Below, piece by piece: positions 17,552 through 26,769 of a stretch of DNA of 64,000 nt (positions are counted from its first letter, which is position 1; each line of letters starts with the position of its first letter). The notes under the pieces are model-generated. The model was not told the DNA's origin. It did no database searches and saw only the letters and a list, made by a program, of their open reading frames with translations. The translations under genes were made by a program, and so were the position numbers. The DNA is taken from NCBI RefSeq assembly GCF_014648475.1, contig NZ_BMRE01000031.1:34374-98373 (forward strand), read 5' to 3'. The DNA comes from Lentzea flava. GTDB lineage: Bacteria > Actinomycetota > Actinomycetes > Mycobacteriales > Pseudonocardiaceae.

Positions 17552-19216
17552 ATGATCGAGAGCGTGTCTGATTCTTCCGCACGGAGGTCCGCATCATCGC
17601 TGGTGTCGCCTCCGCACACGTCGCGGCCGTTGTTGCCGAAGTGGATCGTGCCGGCGGTTGCGGTGGTCGTGCTCGCCGCGGCAGGAGTGGCGGGATGGCT
17701 GTTGTGGCACTGGGTCGACACATTGGCCTTGGCTGATCCGGAGAAGAAGGCCACCGCACAGTTGGACGTGGTGAAGATCGCCGCGTCGATCGTGGTGGCT
17801 GGGGGTGGTCTGTTCGCGTTGTATTTGGCGGTGCGGCGGCAGCGAACACAGGAATTGGAGCTGGAAGCTCGCCACGCCGAACTCCGCCACCGGCAGTCCG
17901 AGCTGGATCAGCGTGATCGGATCCAGGCTCACACCGAGCAAGTCGCAGAGACCAATCGCCTGCATGCCGAACGCGTCGCGACCAACACGGAGTGGGACGC
18001 CGCCGCGCGTCGCGTGACCGAGCTCTACAGCACGTCGGTCGGGCAGCTCGGCTCAGACCGCGCAGCCGTCCGGTTGGGCGGAATGTATGCCCTGGAACGC
18101 CTCGCCCAAGACAACCCTCACCAGCGGCAGACGGTGGTCAACGTGCTGTGCGCCTACCTCCGCATGCCTTACTCCGCGCCCGGTGACAGGCCGGCGCTTC
18201 GGCGAATCGGAGGGCTCCGAGCCCCGTTCAAATCCTCGCCACGCGGTTTCTCGGCGATCGCGCCGGCCTCGACACCGCGTCCAGGAGCCGACGAGGAGCT
18301 TCAAGAGCGGGAGGTACGGCTCACGGCTCAACGTCTGCTCGCAACCCATCTGATTCCCCAGGTCGTGAACAACGGTTCGACCTGGTCATTGGCCACGTTC
18401 TGGCCGGACATCGACCTCGACCTCTCCGGCGCCACCCTCATCGATTTCGTCCTGAGCGGTTGTGCGGTCCGGACCTTCCAAGCTGATCGCGCTCGGTTCA
18501 TCGGACCCACCAGCTTCGCTGGAACCGCGTTCGCCGGCTTTGTGACGTTTCCCGGTGCGACGTTCACCGGACCCGTCGACTTCGAGGGCGCAACATTCGC
18601 AGGCCCCGCCCATTTCGACGGGGTGACCTTCGGCGCCAACGCTCCCGCGACCTTCAACCGGGACTACCGCTTTCATCCCTTCGACGTCGGTTTCCGGAAC
18701 GCGAGGTTCACTGCGGAGGCCACCTTCAGCAACGCAACGTTCACTGGGGCCACCAGCTTTGAGAACGTGGTTTTCGCGGGGATTCCGAAGTTCTTCGGAG
18801 CGAGGTTCAGCTGGACGACCACGTTCAGTGGAGCGAGGTTCGAGGGAGCGGTCTTCGCGCGCTCGAGCTTCGCCGGGCACGCCGGGTTTGAACGGGCCAC
18901 GTTCGAGGGCGTGACCAGCTTCGACAGCGCGAGGTTCTCCGGCGAAACCCGGTTCGATGAGACCAGGTTCGCGGTGACGACGTGGTTCCGGGATGCGACG
19001 TTCGACCGCGAACCGTGGTTCGACGGTGCGCTGGCCAAGTGGTCCGAACGAACGTGGGGACGGCCTTCGACGTGGCCGCCGGGTTGGCGTCTCTCAGACG
19101 AGCCCGTCGCCGTCGAGGGGTCAGATGGTTCCTGGCGTGCCCTCGAGCGGATCGAACGTGACGAACCGGTGGACCATGATCGGCTCGCCCGAGCCGGGGA
19201 AGATGCAGGGTCTTGA
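17552..19216 (+). CDS. membrane-anchored pentapeptide-repeat protein
   Basis: 554-residue protein with two membrane helices near the N-terminus (about 31-52 and 73-93), an acidic/basic coiled-coil stretch (QRTQELELEARHAELRHRQ), a linker, and then over 150 residues of phenylalanine-centred pentapeptide repeats (units such as ATFAG, ARFIG, ATFSN). These build a right-handed beta helix. Start at 17552 is uncertain; GTG at 17564 is an alternative. The gene lies 147 bases after the topoisomerase operon. Some soluble pentapeptide proteins (MfpA, Qnr) mimic DNA and bind topoisomerases, but this one is membrane-bound and has a different central residue pattern, so such a role is only a possibility. 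Confidence 0.8.
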   Translation: MIESVSDSSARRSASSLVSPPHTSRPLLPKWIVPAVAVVVLAAAGVAGWLLWHWVDTLALADPEKKATAQLDVVKIAASIVVAGGGLFALYLAVRRQRTQELELEARHAELRHRQSELDQRDRIQAHTEQVAETNRLHAERVATNTEWDAAARRVTELYSTSVGQLGSDRAAVRLGGMYALERLAQDNPHQRQTVVNVLCAYLRMPYSAPGDRPALRRIGGLRAPFKSSPRGFSAIAPASTPRPGADEELQEREVRLTAQRLLATHLIPQVVNNGSTWSLATFWPDIDLDLSGATLIDFVLSGCAVRTFQADRARFIGPTSFAGTAFAGFVTFPGATFTGPVDFEGATFAGPAHFDGVTFGANAPATFNRDYRFHPFDVGFRNARFTAEATFSNATFTGATSFENVVFAGIPKFFGARFSWTTTFSGARFEGAVFARSSFAGHAGFERATFEGVTSFDSARFSGETRFDETRFAVTTWFRDATFDREPWFDGALAKWSERTWGRPSTWPPGWRLSDEPVAVEGSDGSWRALERIERDEPVDHDRLARAGEDAGS

Positions 19217-19288
19217 GCTGATGTCAGCAGTGCCGGTTGCGTTCTTCGAGGCAGACGCCAAATGCGGGCGGCTTGCACATGTTGTCAG

Positions 19289-19440
19289 TTAGGACGCGAT
19301 CGTGAGCTGCCGGCGCATCCGGCCGAAGAGCTTGGCGTTGTTCATGGCGAGGACGCCGACGAGGGTGCCGGACCTTTGCGGACCTGCTGCACGGAGTGGA
19401 GCCCGGCCAGCGAGGCGCCTGTCACGACGACGGTTCTCAT
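19289..19440 (-). pseudogene. remnant of ferredoxin reductase (FAD type), both ends kept, middle deleted
   Basis: Starts like Rieske-system ferredoxin reductases, MRTVVVTGASLAGLHSVQQ (FAD-binding GxSxAG region). After about 22 residues a frame change leads directly into GTLVGVLAMNNAKLFGRMRR and a TAA stop at 19289, which resembles the C-terminus of the same family. Around 350 residues of the middle would be missing. Its ATG overlaps the stop of the ferredoxin remnant as ATGA, so the old operon junction is intact. Confidence 0.7.
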
Positions 19441-19735
19441 GCGACGGCCTCGTGGCTGGTGTCGACGTAGATCATGCCGTCCCGCACCACGACCGGGTAC
19501 GTGCGGACGGGCTTCTTGGCGGGCAGGCACGTCGGCATGCCGGTGCGGAGGTCGAAGCTCGCGGCGTGCAGCGGGCATTCGACGAAGCAGCCCTCCAGCC
19601 AGCCCTCGGACAGGGAGCGTCCTGGTGGCTGCAGGTGTCGTCGATGGCGTAGAGGCTCGCCGCTGTTTCAGGGCTGTGACCACGCGGAACTCGGCGGTTT
19701 CGGATGACTCCGTCCGTGCGACAAGGGCTTGACAA
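19437..19735 (-). pseudogene. frameshifted Rieske [2Fe-2S] ferredoxin
   Basis: Three frames must be joined to read it: ETAEFRVVTA, then SLYAIDDTCSHQDA (first Cys-x-His pair), then LSEGWLEGCFVECPLHAA (second Cys-x2-His pair) running through FDLRTGMPTCLPAKKPVRT to the stop. Frame breaks lie near 19655-19665 and near 19615-19625. All four cluster ligands are still present, so decay looks recent. No complete start region is seen. It once formed an operon with the reductase remnant downstream. Confidence 0.8.
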
Positions 19736-19770
19736 CGGTTCGCCGCGAGACTCACTGTGATGCGCCGCAG

Positions 19771-19805
19771 TTGCATAATGCGAACAAGGTTGCGTATTAC
19801 GGAAC
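19771..19805. promoter_or_regulatory. tandem operator-like repeats upstream of glyA
   Basis: Two copies of a 16-17 base element lie side by side: GTTGCATAATGCGAAC and GTTGCGTATTACGGAAC. The second is a near-perfect dyad (GTTGCGTA, T, TACGGAAC). They lie 22 bases before the glyA start, in the promoter region of the betaine island. The cognate regulator is not identified; an IclR- or GntR-type protein is plausible. Confidence 0.5.
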
Positions 19806-19826
19806 TCGCTCGGAAGGGTTGGCCCG

Positions 19827-21104
<1,278 letters not shown>

Positions 21105-21122
21105 ACGAGTCAGGAGAAGCGA

Positions 21123-22208
21123 GTGGCACACGCGGTGAACGGTGTCGTGGCGGCGGGGCGCGGAGCCGAGGTCTCGGTCGAGACCGTCCTCGTGCCGGAC
21201 CCCGGACCCGGCGAGGCGCTGGTGAAAGTGCAGGCCTGCGGGGTCTGCCACACCGACCTGCACTACCGGGAGGGCGGGATCAACGACGAGTTCCCGTTCC
21301 TGCTCGGGCACGAGGCCGCGGGGATCGTCGAGGCGGTCGGTGACGGCGTGACCGACCTGGAGCCCGGTGACTTCGTGATCCTCAACTGGCGCGCCGTGTG
21401 CGGTTCGTGCCGCTCGTGCCTGCGCGGCCGGCCGCAGTACTGCTTCAACACCCACAACGCCTCCCAGCCCATGACGCTGGCCGACGGCACCCCGCTGTCC
21501 CCGGCGCTCGGCATCGGCGCGTTCGCGGAGAAGACGCTCGTCCACAGCGGACAGTGCACCAAGGTCGACCCGAAGGCACCGGCGGAGGTCGCGGGCCTGC
21601 TCGGCTGCGGTGTCATGGCGGGCATCGGCGCCGCGATCAACACCGGCGGGGTCACCCGCGGCGACAGCGTGGCGGTGCTCGGCTGCGGTGGTGTCGGTGA
21701 CGCGGCCGTCGCGGGCGCGCGGCTGGCCGGTGCGCGGACGATCATCGCCGTCGACCTCGACCCCGCGAAACTCGAGTGGGCGGAACGGTTCGGAGCCACG
21801 CACACGGTCAACGCCCGCGAGCAGGACGTAGTGGAGACGATCCGCGAGCTCACCGAGGGCAACGGCGCCGACGTCGTGATCGACGCGGTCGGCCGCCCGG
21901 AGACCTTCAAGCAGGCCTTCTACGCGCGCGACCACGCCGGAACCGCCGTGCTGGTGGGCGTGCCGACGCCGGACATGCTGCTCGAACTGCCGTTGATCGA
22001 CGTGTTCTCGCGCGGTGGCGCGGTGAAGTCGTCCTGGTACGGCGACTGCCTGCCCAGCCGCGACTTCCCGATGCTCATCGACCTCTACCTGCAGGGCAGG
22101 CTCGACCTCGGGGCGTTCGTCTCGGAGACGATCGGCCTGGGCGACGTCGAGAAGGCGTTCGCCGACATGCACCACGGCCGCGTGCTGCGTTCGGTGGTCG
22201 TCCTGTGA
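21123..22208 (+). CDS. mscR: S-(hydroxymethyl)mycothiol dehydrogenase (formaldehyde oxidation)
   Basis: Zinc-dependent class III-like alcohol dehydrogenase of 361 residues. Seen: catalytic zinc ligands in ACGVCHTDLHYREGG and LGHEAAGIVE, structural zinc cysteines in CGSCRSCLRGRPQYC, NAD fold VAVLGCGGVGDAAVAGA. The sequence throughout resembles actinobacterial MscR (AdhE2), which oxidises the mycothiol adduct of formaldehyde to S-formylmycothiol. AGGAG precedes the GTG, 18 bases after glyA. Its job here would be to remove formaldehyde released by the betaine and dimethylglycine demethylation steps. Confidence 0.88.
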   Translation: MAHAVNGVVAAGRGAEVSVETVLVPDPGPGEALVKVQACGVCHTDLHYREGGINDEFPFLLGHEAAGIVEAVGDGVTDLEPGDFVILNWRAVCGSCRSCLRGRPQYCFNTHNASQPMTLADGTPLSPALGIGAFAEKTLVHSGQCTKVDPKAPAEVAGLLGCGVMAGIGAAINTGGVTRGDSVAVLGCGGVGDAAVAGARLAGARTIIAVDLDPAKLEWAERFGATHTVNAREQDVVETIRELTEGNGADVVIDAVGRPETFKQAFYARDHAGTAVLVGVPTPDMLLELPLIDVFSRGGAVKSSWYGDCLPSRDFPMLIDLYLQGRLDLGAFVSETIGLGDVEKAFADMHHGRVLRSVVVL

Positions 22209-22290
22209 GCGCGCGGATCGAGCACCTCGTCACGTCCGGGACGGCGCGGAGGCGCCCCGGCTCGACGACTGGGCCAAGCGCGGTCACTGA
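22205..22290 (+). pseudogene. remnant of MBL-fold hydrolase, both ends kept, middle deleted
   Basis: A GTG overlaps the mscR stop as GTGA and begins SARIEHLVTSGT, like the metallo-beta-lactamase-fold hydrolase that commonly follows mscR. After 13 codons a one-base frame change leads into EAPRLDDWAKRGH and a stop at 22288-22290, matching that family's C-terminus from memory. The zinc-binding core of about 180 residues is absent. S-formylmycothiol hydrolysis must therefore rely on another gene. Confidence 0.6.
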
Positions 22291-22323
22291 CAGCCCACCC
22301 CACCACACGGCAGGAGAACTTCC

Positions 22324-24774
22324 ATGGCAACGCAACCACGCGTTGTGCTCATCGGAGCGGGCATCGTCGGGTGTGCGCTGGCCGACGAACTGACCGCGCG
22401 CGGGTGGACCGACATCACCGTCCTCGAACAGGGACCGCTGTTCGCGACCGGTGGCTCCAGTTCGCACGCACCGGGCCTGGTCTTCCAGACCACCGGCTGC
22501 AAGACCATGACCTCGTTCGCCAAGTACACCGTCGAGAAGTACACGGCCCTGACGCTCGACGACAAGTGGTGCTTCCAGCAGCTCGGCGGCCTGGAGGTCG
22601 CCACCACCCCGGAACGTTGGACCGACCTCAAGCGCCGGCACGGCTGGGCGACGTCGTGGGGTGTCGAGGCCTTCCTGCGCGACCCGGAGGAGTGCGCCGA
22701 GCTGCACCCGCTGCTCGACCCGGCCAAGATCGTCGGCGGTTTCCACATCCCGGGCGACGGCCTCGCCAAGCCGTTGCGCGCGGCCGAGGCGCAGGCCCGC
22801 CGGGCGATGGACCGCGGAGCGAAGTTCCTGGCACACCACAAGGTCACCGGCATCGAACGCACCGGCCGCCGGGTGAAGGCCGTCGTCACCGAGCACGACA
22901 CGTTCGCCGCGGACATCGTCGTGTCGTGCGTCGGCATGTGGGGTCCGCGCATCGGGCGGATGGTCGACCTCGACATCCCGCTGGTCCCGATGGCGCACCA
23001 GTACGCGAAGACGGCGCCGTTGCCAGCGCTCAAGGGCGTCAACGACGACCTGTCCGAGATGTCGAAGCCGTTGCTGCGGCACCAGGACGCCGACCTCTAC
23101 TTCCGCGAGCACGTCGACCGCATCGGCATCGGCGCGTACGGCCACCGGCCGATGCCGATCTCCGCGGACGACATCCTCGACTTCGACGTGGCGCCGACCA
23201 TGCCGTCCGAGATCGCGTTCACCCCTGAGGACTTCGAGACGTCGTGGGAGGCCGCCGTCGACCTGTTGCCCGCGCTCGGCGACTCGAAGGTCGAGGAGGG
23301 CATCAACGGCCTGTTCTCCTTCACCCCGGACGGAAATCCGCTGCTCGGCGAACATCCCGGACTGGACGGGTTCTGGGTGGCGGAAGCCGTGTGGATCACG
23401 CACTCCGCCGGTGTGGCCAAGGCGATGGCCGAGTGGCTGGTGAACGGGCAGCCGGCCGTCGACCTGCACGGCTGCGACCTGAACCGGTTCGAGGACGTGC
23501 AGCGCTCGCCCGGTTACGTCCACGAGCGCAGCTGCCAGAGCTTCGTCGAGGTCTACGACATCCTGCACCCGTTGCAGCCCGCGGAACGGCCCCGGCCGTT
23601 GCGCACCAGCCCGTTCCACGAGCGGCAGCAGGAACTCGGCGCGGTGTTCCTGGAGGCGTCGGGCTGGGAGCGGCCGCATTGGTACGAGGCCAACGCGAAT
23701 CTGCCGGAGGTCGCGGAGATCCCGCAGCGCAACGAGTGGGCGTCGCGGTTCTGGTCGCCGATCGCCGGTGCCGAGGCGCTCGTGGCCCGCAAGCGCGTCG
23801 CCATGTTCGACATGACCCCGTTGAAGCGGCTGGAGGTCAGCGGCCCGGAGGCGTTGACGTTCCTGCAGACCATGACCACCAACCAGCTCGACCGCAAGCC
23901 GGGCGCCGTGGTCTACACGTTGCTGCTCAACGAGGACGGGGGAGTGCGCAGCGACCTCACGATCGCCCGGCTCGGCGAGAACCGCTTCCAGGTCGGCGCT
24001 AACGGCCCGCTCGACCTCGACTGGCTGCGCAGACACCTCCCGCCCAACGGTGGTGTGCACATCGCGGACATCACGCCCGGCACGTGCTGCATCGGCCTGT
24101 GGGGACCGGAAGCGCGCAATCTGCTGCAGCCGCTCACGAAGGACGACTTCTCGCACGAGGCCATGGGCTACTTCAAGGCCAAGCAGACCTTCATCGGCGA
24201 CGTGCCGGTGACCGCGATGCGCCTGTCGTACGTCGGTGAACTCGGCTGGGAGCTCTACACCACGGCGGACATGGGTCGCCGGTTGTGGGACACGCTGTGG
24301 GAAGCGGGGCAGCAGCACGGCGTCATCGCCGCCGGCCGCAGCGCCTTCACCAGCATGCGGCTGGAGAAGGGTTACCGCTCGTGGGGCGCCGACGTCACCA
24401 CCGAGCACGACCCGTTCGAGGCGGGGCTCGGCTTCGCGGTCCGCATGAACAAGGGCTACTTCCACGGTCACAAGGCTTTGGAGGGACGCTCGGAGGACAC
24501 GGCCACGCGCAAGCTCACCTGCCTGACCATCGACGACGACCACCAGGTCGTGATGGGTTCCGAGCCGGTGTTCTTCGGTGGCAACGCGGTCGGCTACGTC
24601 ACGAGTGCGGGGCGCGGGTACTCGATCGGCAAGAACATCGCCTACGCCTGGCTGCCCGCCGAGGTCGCGGTGGTGGGAACACCGGTCGAGATCGAGTACT
24701 TCGGTGAGCGCGTGCAGGCCGTCGTGGCCGCCGAACCGCTCTTCGACCCCGAGATGAAGCGAATCCGATCATGA
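22324..24774 (+). CDS. dimethylglycine oxidase/dehydrogenase (FAD plus GcvT domains)
   Basis: 816-residue flavoenzyme. N-terminal FAD-binding DAO domain: VVLIGAGIVGCALADEL at residues 7-23, then GGSSSHAPGLVFQTT, whose His is the likely covalent FAD attachment site as in Arthrobacter dimethylglycine oxidase. The C-terminal half is a GcvT-like folate domain: DMTPLKRLEVSGPEALTFLQ, RLSYVGELGWELY and the DUF1989-like barrel end. It oxidises dimethylglycine to sarcosine and passes the methyl to THF or frees it as formaldehyde. AGGAGAA precedes the ATG. It lies between mscR and the Rieske oxygenase. Sarcosine dehydrogenase is the main alternative. Confidence 0.85.
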   Translation: MATQPRVVLIGAGIVGCALADELTARGWTDITVLEQGPLFATGGSSSHAPGLVFQTTGCKTMTSFAKYTVEKYTALTLDDKWCFQQLGGLEVATTPERWTDLKRRHGWATSWGVEAFLRDPEECAELHPLLDPAKIVGGFHIPGDGLAKPLRAAEAQARRAMDRGAKFLAHHKVTGIERTGRRVKAVVTEHDTFAADIVVSCVGMWGPRIGRMVDLDIPLVPMAHQYAKTAPLPALKGVNDDLSEMSKPLLRHQDADLYFREHVDRIGIGAYGHRPMPISADDILDFDVAPTMPSEIAFTPEDFETSWEAAVDLLPALGDSKVEEGINGLFSFTPDGNPLLGEHPGLDGFWVAEAVWITHSAGVAKAMAEWLVNGQPAVDLHGCDLNRFEDVQRSPGYVHERSCQSFVEVYDILHPLQPAERPRPLRTSPFHERQQELGAVFLEASGWERPHWYEANANLPEVAEIPQRNEWASRFWSPIAGAEALVARKRVAMFDMTPLKRLEVSGPEALTFLQTMTTNQLDRKPGAVVYTLLLNEDGGVRSDLTIARLGENRFQVGANGPLDLDWLRRHLPPNGGVHIADITPGTCCIGLWGPEARNLLQPLTKDDFSHEAMGYFKAKQTFIGDVPVTAMRLSYVGELGWELYTTADMGRRLWDTLWEAGQQHGVIAAGRSAFTSMRLEKGYRSWGADVTTEHDPFEAGLGFAVRMNKGYFHGHKALEGRSEDTATRKLTCLTIDDDHQVVMGSEPVFFGGNAVGYVTSAGRGYSIGKNIAYAWLPAEVAVVGTPVEIEYFGERVQAVVAAEPLFDPEMKRIRS

Positions 24775-24824
24775 CGCGCGAACCCCGCCTCTCCGACTTT
24801 CTCGCCACCACGGAGCGACCATGA
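24771..24824 (+). CDS. 17-codon ORF coupled by ATGA at both ends
   Basis: ATG overlaps the stop of the dimethylglycine oxidase gene (ATGA), and its own TGA overlaps the ATG of the Rieske oxygenase (ATGA). It encodes MTREPRLSDFLATTERP. No ribosome site is needed if ribosomes re-initiate. It may be a translational coupler, or the scar of a gene lost by internal deletion with start and stop retained, as seen twice nearby. I do not recognise the peptide. Confidence 0.4.
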   Translation: MTREPRLSDFLATTERP

Positions 24825-25951
24825 CTGCGACTGAACTCCCGTCCAGCCTGATCCCCACCCTGCCCGGCCACACCTACACCGACCCGACGATCTTCGAGCT
24901 GGAGCAGGAGAAGATCTTCGAGGTGATGTGGTTCTGCGCCGTCCGCAGCGCGGACCTCCCCGAGGCGGGCAACTTCCGCACCGTCCAAATCGGACGCGAG
25001 AGCGTGCTCGTGGCCCGCTCGCGCGACGGAGCGCTGCGCGCGTTCCTCAACATCTGCCGGCACCGCGGCGCGAAGCTGTGCGTCGAGGAGACCGGCACGG
25101 TCAAGCGCAACTTCCAGTGCCCGTACCACGCCTGGACCTACGGCCTGGACGGCAAGCTGGTCGCCGCGCCGAACCTCACCTCGATGCCGGACGTCGACCG
25201 CGTCGAGTACGGCCTGAAGACCGTGCACCTGCGCGAGTGGCTCGGCTACGCGTGGCTGTGCCTGGCCGACGAGCCGCCGTCGTTCGAGGAGACCGTGCAG
25301 CGCGACGTCCGAGAGCGGCTCGGCAACCTCGACGCCATCGGCAACTACCAGGTGAGCGAGCTCGACCTCGGCAGGCGGATCACCTACGACGTGAAGGCCA
25401 ACTGGAAGCTCATCATCGAGAACTTCATGGAGTGCTACCACTGCGCGACGATCCACCCCGAGCTGACCGAGGTCCTGCCTGAGTTCGCGGACGGCTACGC
25501 GGCGCAGTACTACGTCGGGCACGGCGCGGTGTTCGGCGAGGAGATCAAGGGCTTCACGATCGACGGCAGCGAAGGCTTCGACACGTTGTCCGGAGTGGGC
25601 GCTGACCAAGAGCGCCGCTATTACGCGATCACCGTGCGGCCGCAGGTGTTCATCAACCTCGTGCCGGACCACGTGATCATCCACCGGATGTTCCCGCTGG
25701 CGGCCGACCGCACGATCGTCGAGTGCGACTGGCTCTACGCCAAGGACGTCGTCGCGACGGGCAAGGACGTCTCGCGGTCCGTCGAGCTCTTCCACCGCGT
25801 GAACGAGCAGGACTTCGAGGCGTGTGAACGGTGCCAGCCCGCGATGTCGTCGCGGGCCTACGCGCAAGGGGGTGTGCTGGTTCCCTCCGAGCACCACATC
25901 GGGGAGTTCCACCGCTGGGTCCGGGAAGTCACATCGGCAAAGGGGTGGTAG
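24821..25951 (+). CDS. Rieske non-haem iron oxygenase, glycine betaine demethylase alpha subunit (GbcA-like)
   Basis: 376-residue ring-hydroxylating-type oxygenase. Rieske cluster ligands CRHRGAKLC and CPYHAWTYG near residues 72-102. Mononuclear iron ligands are in NFMECYHCATIHPEL near residues 201-215. In this context (dimethylglycine oxidase, sarcosine oxidase, glyA) the likely reaction is glycine betaine to dimethylglycine plus formaldehyde. A GGAG site lies before the ATG. It needs an electron-donating reductase. None intact is in the window; the ferredoxin and reductase at 19.3-19.7 kb are broken. Carnitine or stachydrine demethylation are alternatives. Confidence 0.85.
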   Translation: MTATELPSSLIPTLPGHTYTDPTIFELEQEKIFEVMWFCAVRSADLPEAGNFRTVQIGRESVLVARSRDGALRAFLNICRHRGAKLCVEETGTVKRNFQCPYHAWTYGLDGKLVAAPNLTSMPDVDRVEYGLKTVHLREWLGYAWLCLADEPPSFEETVQRDVRERLGNLDAIGNYQVSELDLGRRITYDVKANWKLIIENFMECYHCATIHPELTEVLPEFADGYAAQYYVGHGAVFGEEIKGFTIDGSEGFDTLSGVGADQERRYYAITVRPQVFINLVPDHVIIHRMFPLAADRTIVECDWLYAKDVVATGKDVSRSVELFHRVNEQDFEACERCQPAMSSRAYAQGGVLVPSEHHIGEFHRWVREVTSAKGW

Positions 25952-25956
25952 CAGCC

Positions 25957-26079
25957 GTGCCCGAACCGAAGTTCCTCCCCACCACGAGGACGGGCACGGA
26001 CCGCGTCGTGTTCGCCCTGTCCGCCGAGGGCAACGGGCAGGTCAGATCAGCGCCCGAATCGCCCGTTCGAACCCGATGA
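25957..26079 (+). pseudogene. truncated ORF after the Rieske gene
   Basis: Begins GTG five bases after the oxygenase stop and reads VPEPKFLPTTRTGTDRVVFA and on to residue 28. It then enters the antisense of gntR and stops after 40 codons. The first part looks like the N-terminus of a real protein; the rest does not. Probably a gene cut short by rearrangement. Family not recognised. Confidence 0.4.
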
Positions 26080-26701
26080 CGTGCTGGGAGGCGAGTTCGC
26101 TCGCCTTCTTGCCGTCACCTTCGATGATCGCGGTCAGGAGGGGCACGTGTTCGTCGACGTGACCGGCCATCCCGGACAGTCGTGGCAGGAACACACACCA
26201 GATGCGCGTGGCGAGGTTGTCGTAGGAGACCAGCGTGTCCTGGAGGAACGGGTTGTGCACGCACCGGTAGATCGCGCGGTGCACACCGACGTCGACGCGG
26301 AGCAGTTCCGTGTTGTCGCCCGACGGCGTCGTCGTGTCGAGCCGGGTGCGCAGCTCGGTGAGCGCGGCGCGGTCTTCTGCCGTGGCCCGCTCGGCGGCCG
26401 CGGAGGCGGCGAGCGGCTCCAGGGTCCTGCGCACCTCGGAGATGTGCGAGAGGTCGGAGATGTTCACGTCGGTGGCGAACGTGCCGCGGCGCGGGAAGGC
26501 GACGACGAGCCGTTCCTGCTCCAGTCGTTTCAACGCCTCGCGGATCGGGGTGCGGCCGACGCCGAGCTCGGTGCGCAGCCGGTCCTCGTTGATCGGTTCG
26601 CCCGGCTTGATCTCCAGCATCACCAGGCGATCCCGCAGCACGGCGTACGCCCGCTCCGTGAGTGAGGCTGCCGCGGGCTCGTCGTTGACCCGAGTGTTCA
26701 T
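26042..26701 (-). CDS. GntR family transcriptional regulator (FadR subfamily)
   Basis: 219-residue regulator with an N-terminal winged helix (LGVGRTPIREALKRLEQERLV) and an all-helical FCD ligand domain with the usual His pattern (DVGVHRAIYRCVHN, then a late HVIGFERAI). ATG at 26701 follows AGGTCAC; a longer upstream frame has no site. Divergent from soxB, 68 bases away, with a palindrome between them. It is likely to control the sox operon and perhaps the glyA end of the island, answering to betaine, sarcosine or a product. Confidence 0.85.
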   Translation of the reverse strand: MNTRVNDEPAAASLTERAYAVLRDRLVMLEIKPGEPINEDRLRTELGVGRTPIREALKRLEQERLVVAFPRRGTFATDVNISDLSHISEVRRTLEPLAASAAAERATAEDRAALTELRTRLDTTTPSGDNTELLRVDVGVHRAIYRCVHNPFLQDTLVSYDNLATRIWCVFLPRLSGMAGHVDEHVPLLTAIIEGDGKKASELASQHVIGFERAIRALI

Positions 26702-26722
26702 GTGACCTACGGTACAACGCAG

Positions 26723-26736
26723 ACTGATATACCAGT
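26723..26736. promoter_or_regulatory. GntR-type operator between gntR and soxB
   Basis: ACTGATATACCAGT is a near-perfect 14-base dyad (ACTG and CAGT ends, ATATA centre) of the TG-N-CA kind bound by FadR-type GntR proteins. It lies in the 68-base divergent gap. The assignment to the adjacent GntR protein is inferred. Confidence 0.55.
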
Positions 26737-26769
26737 AGTCGACCAGGTGATTTCGCTGGAGGCGTCGCA

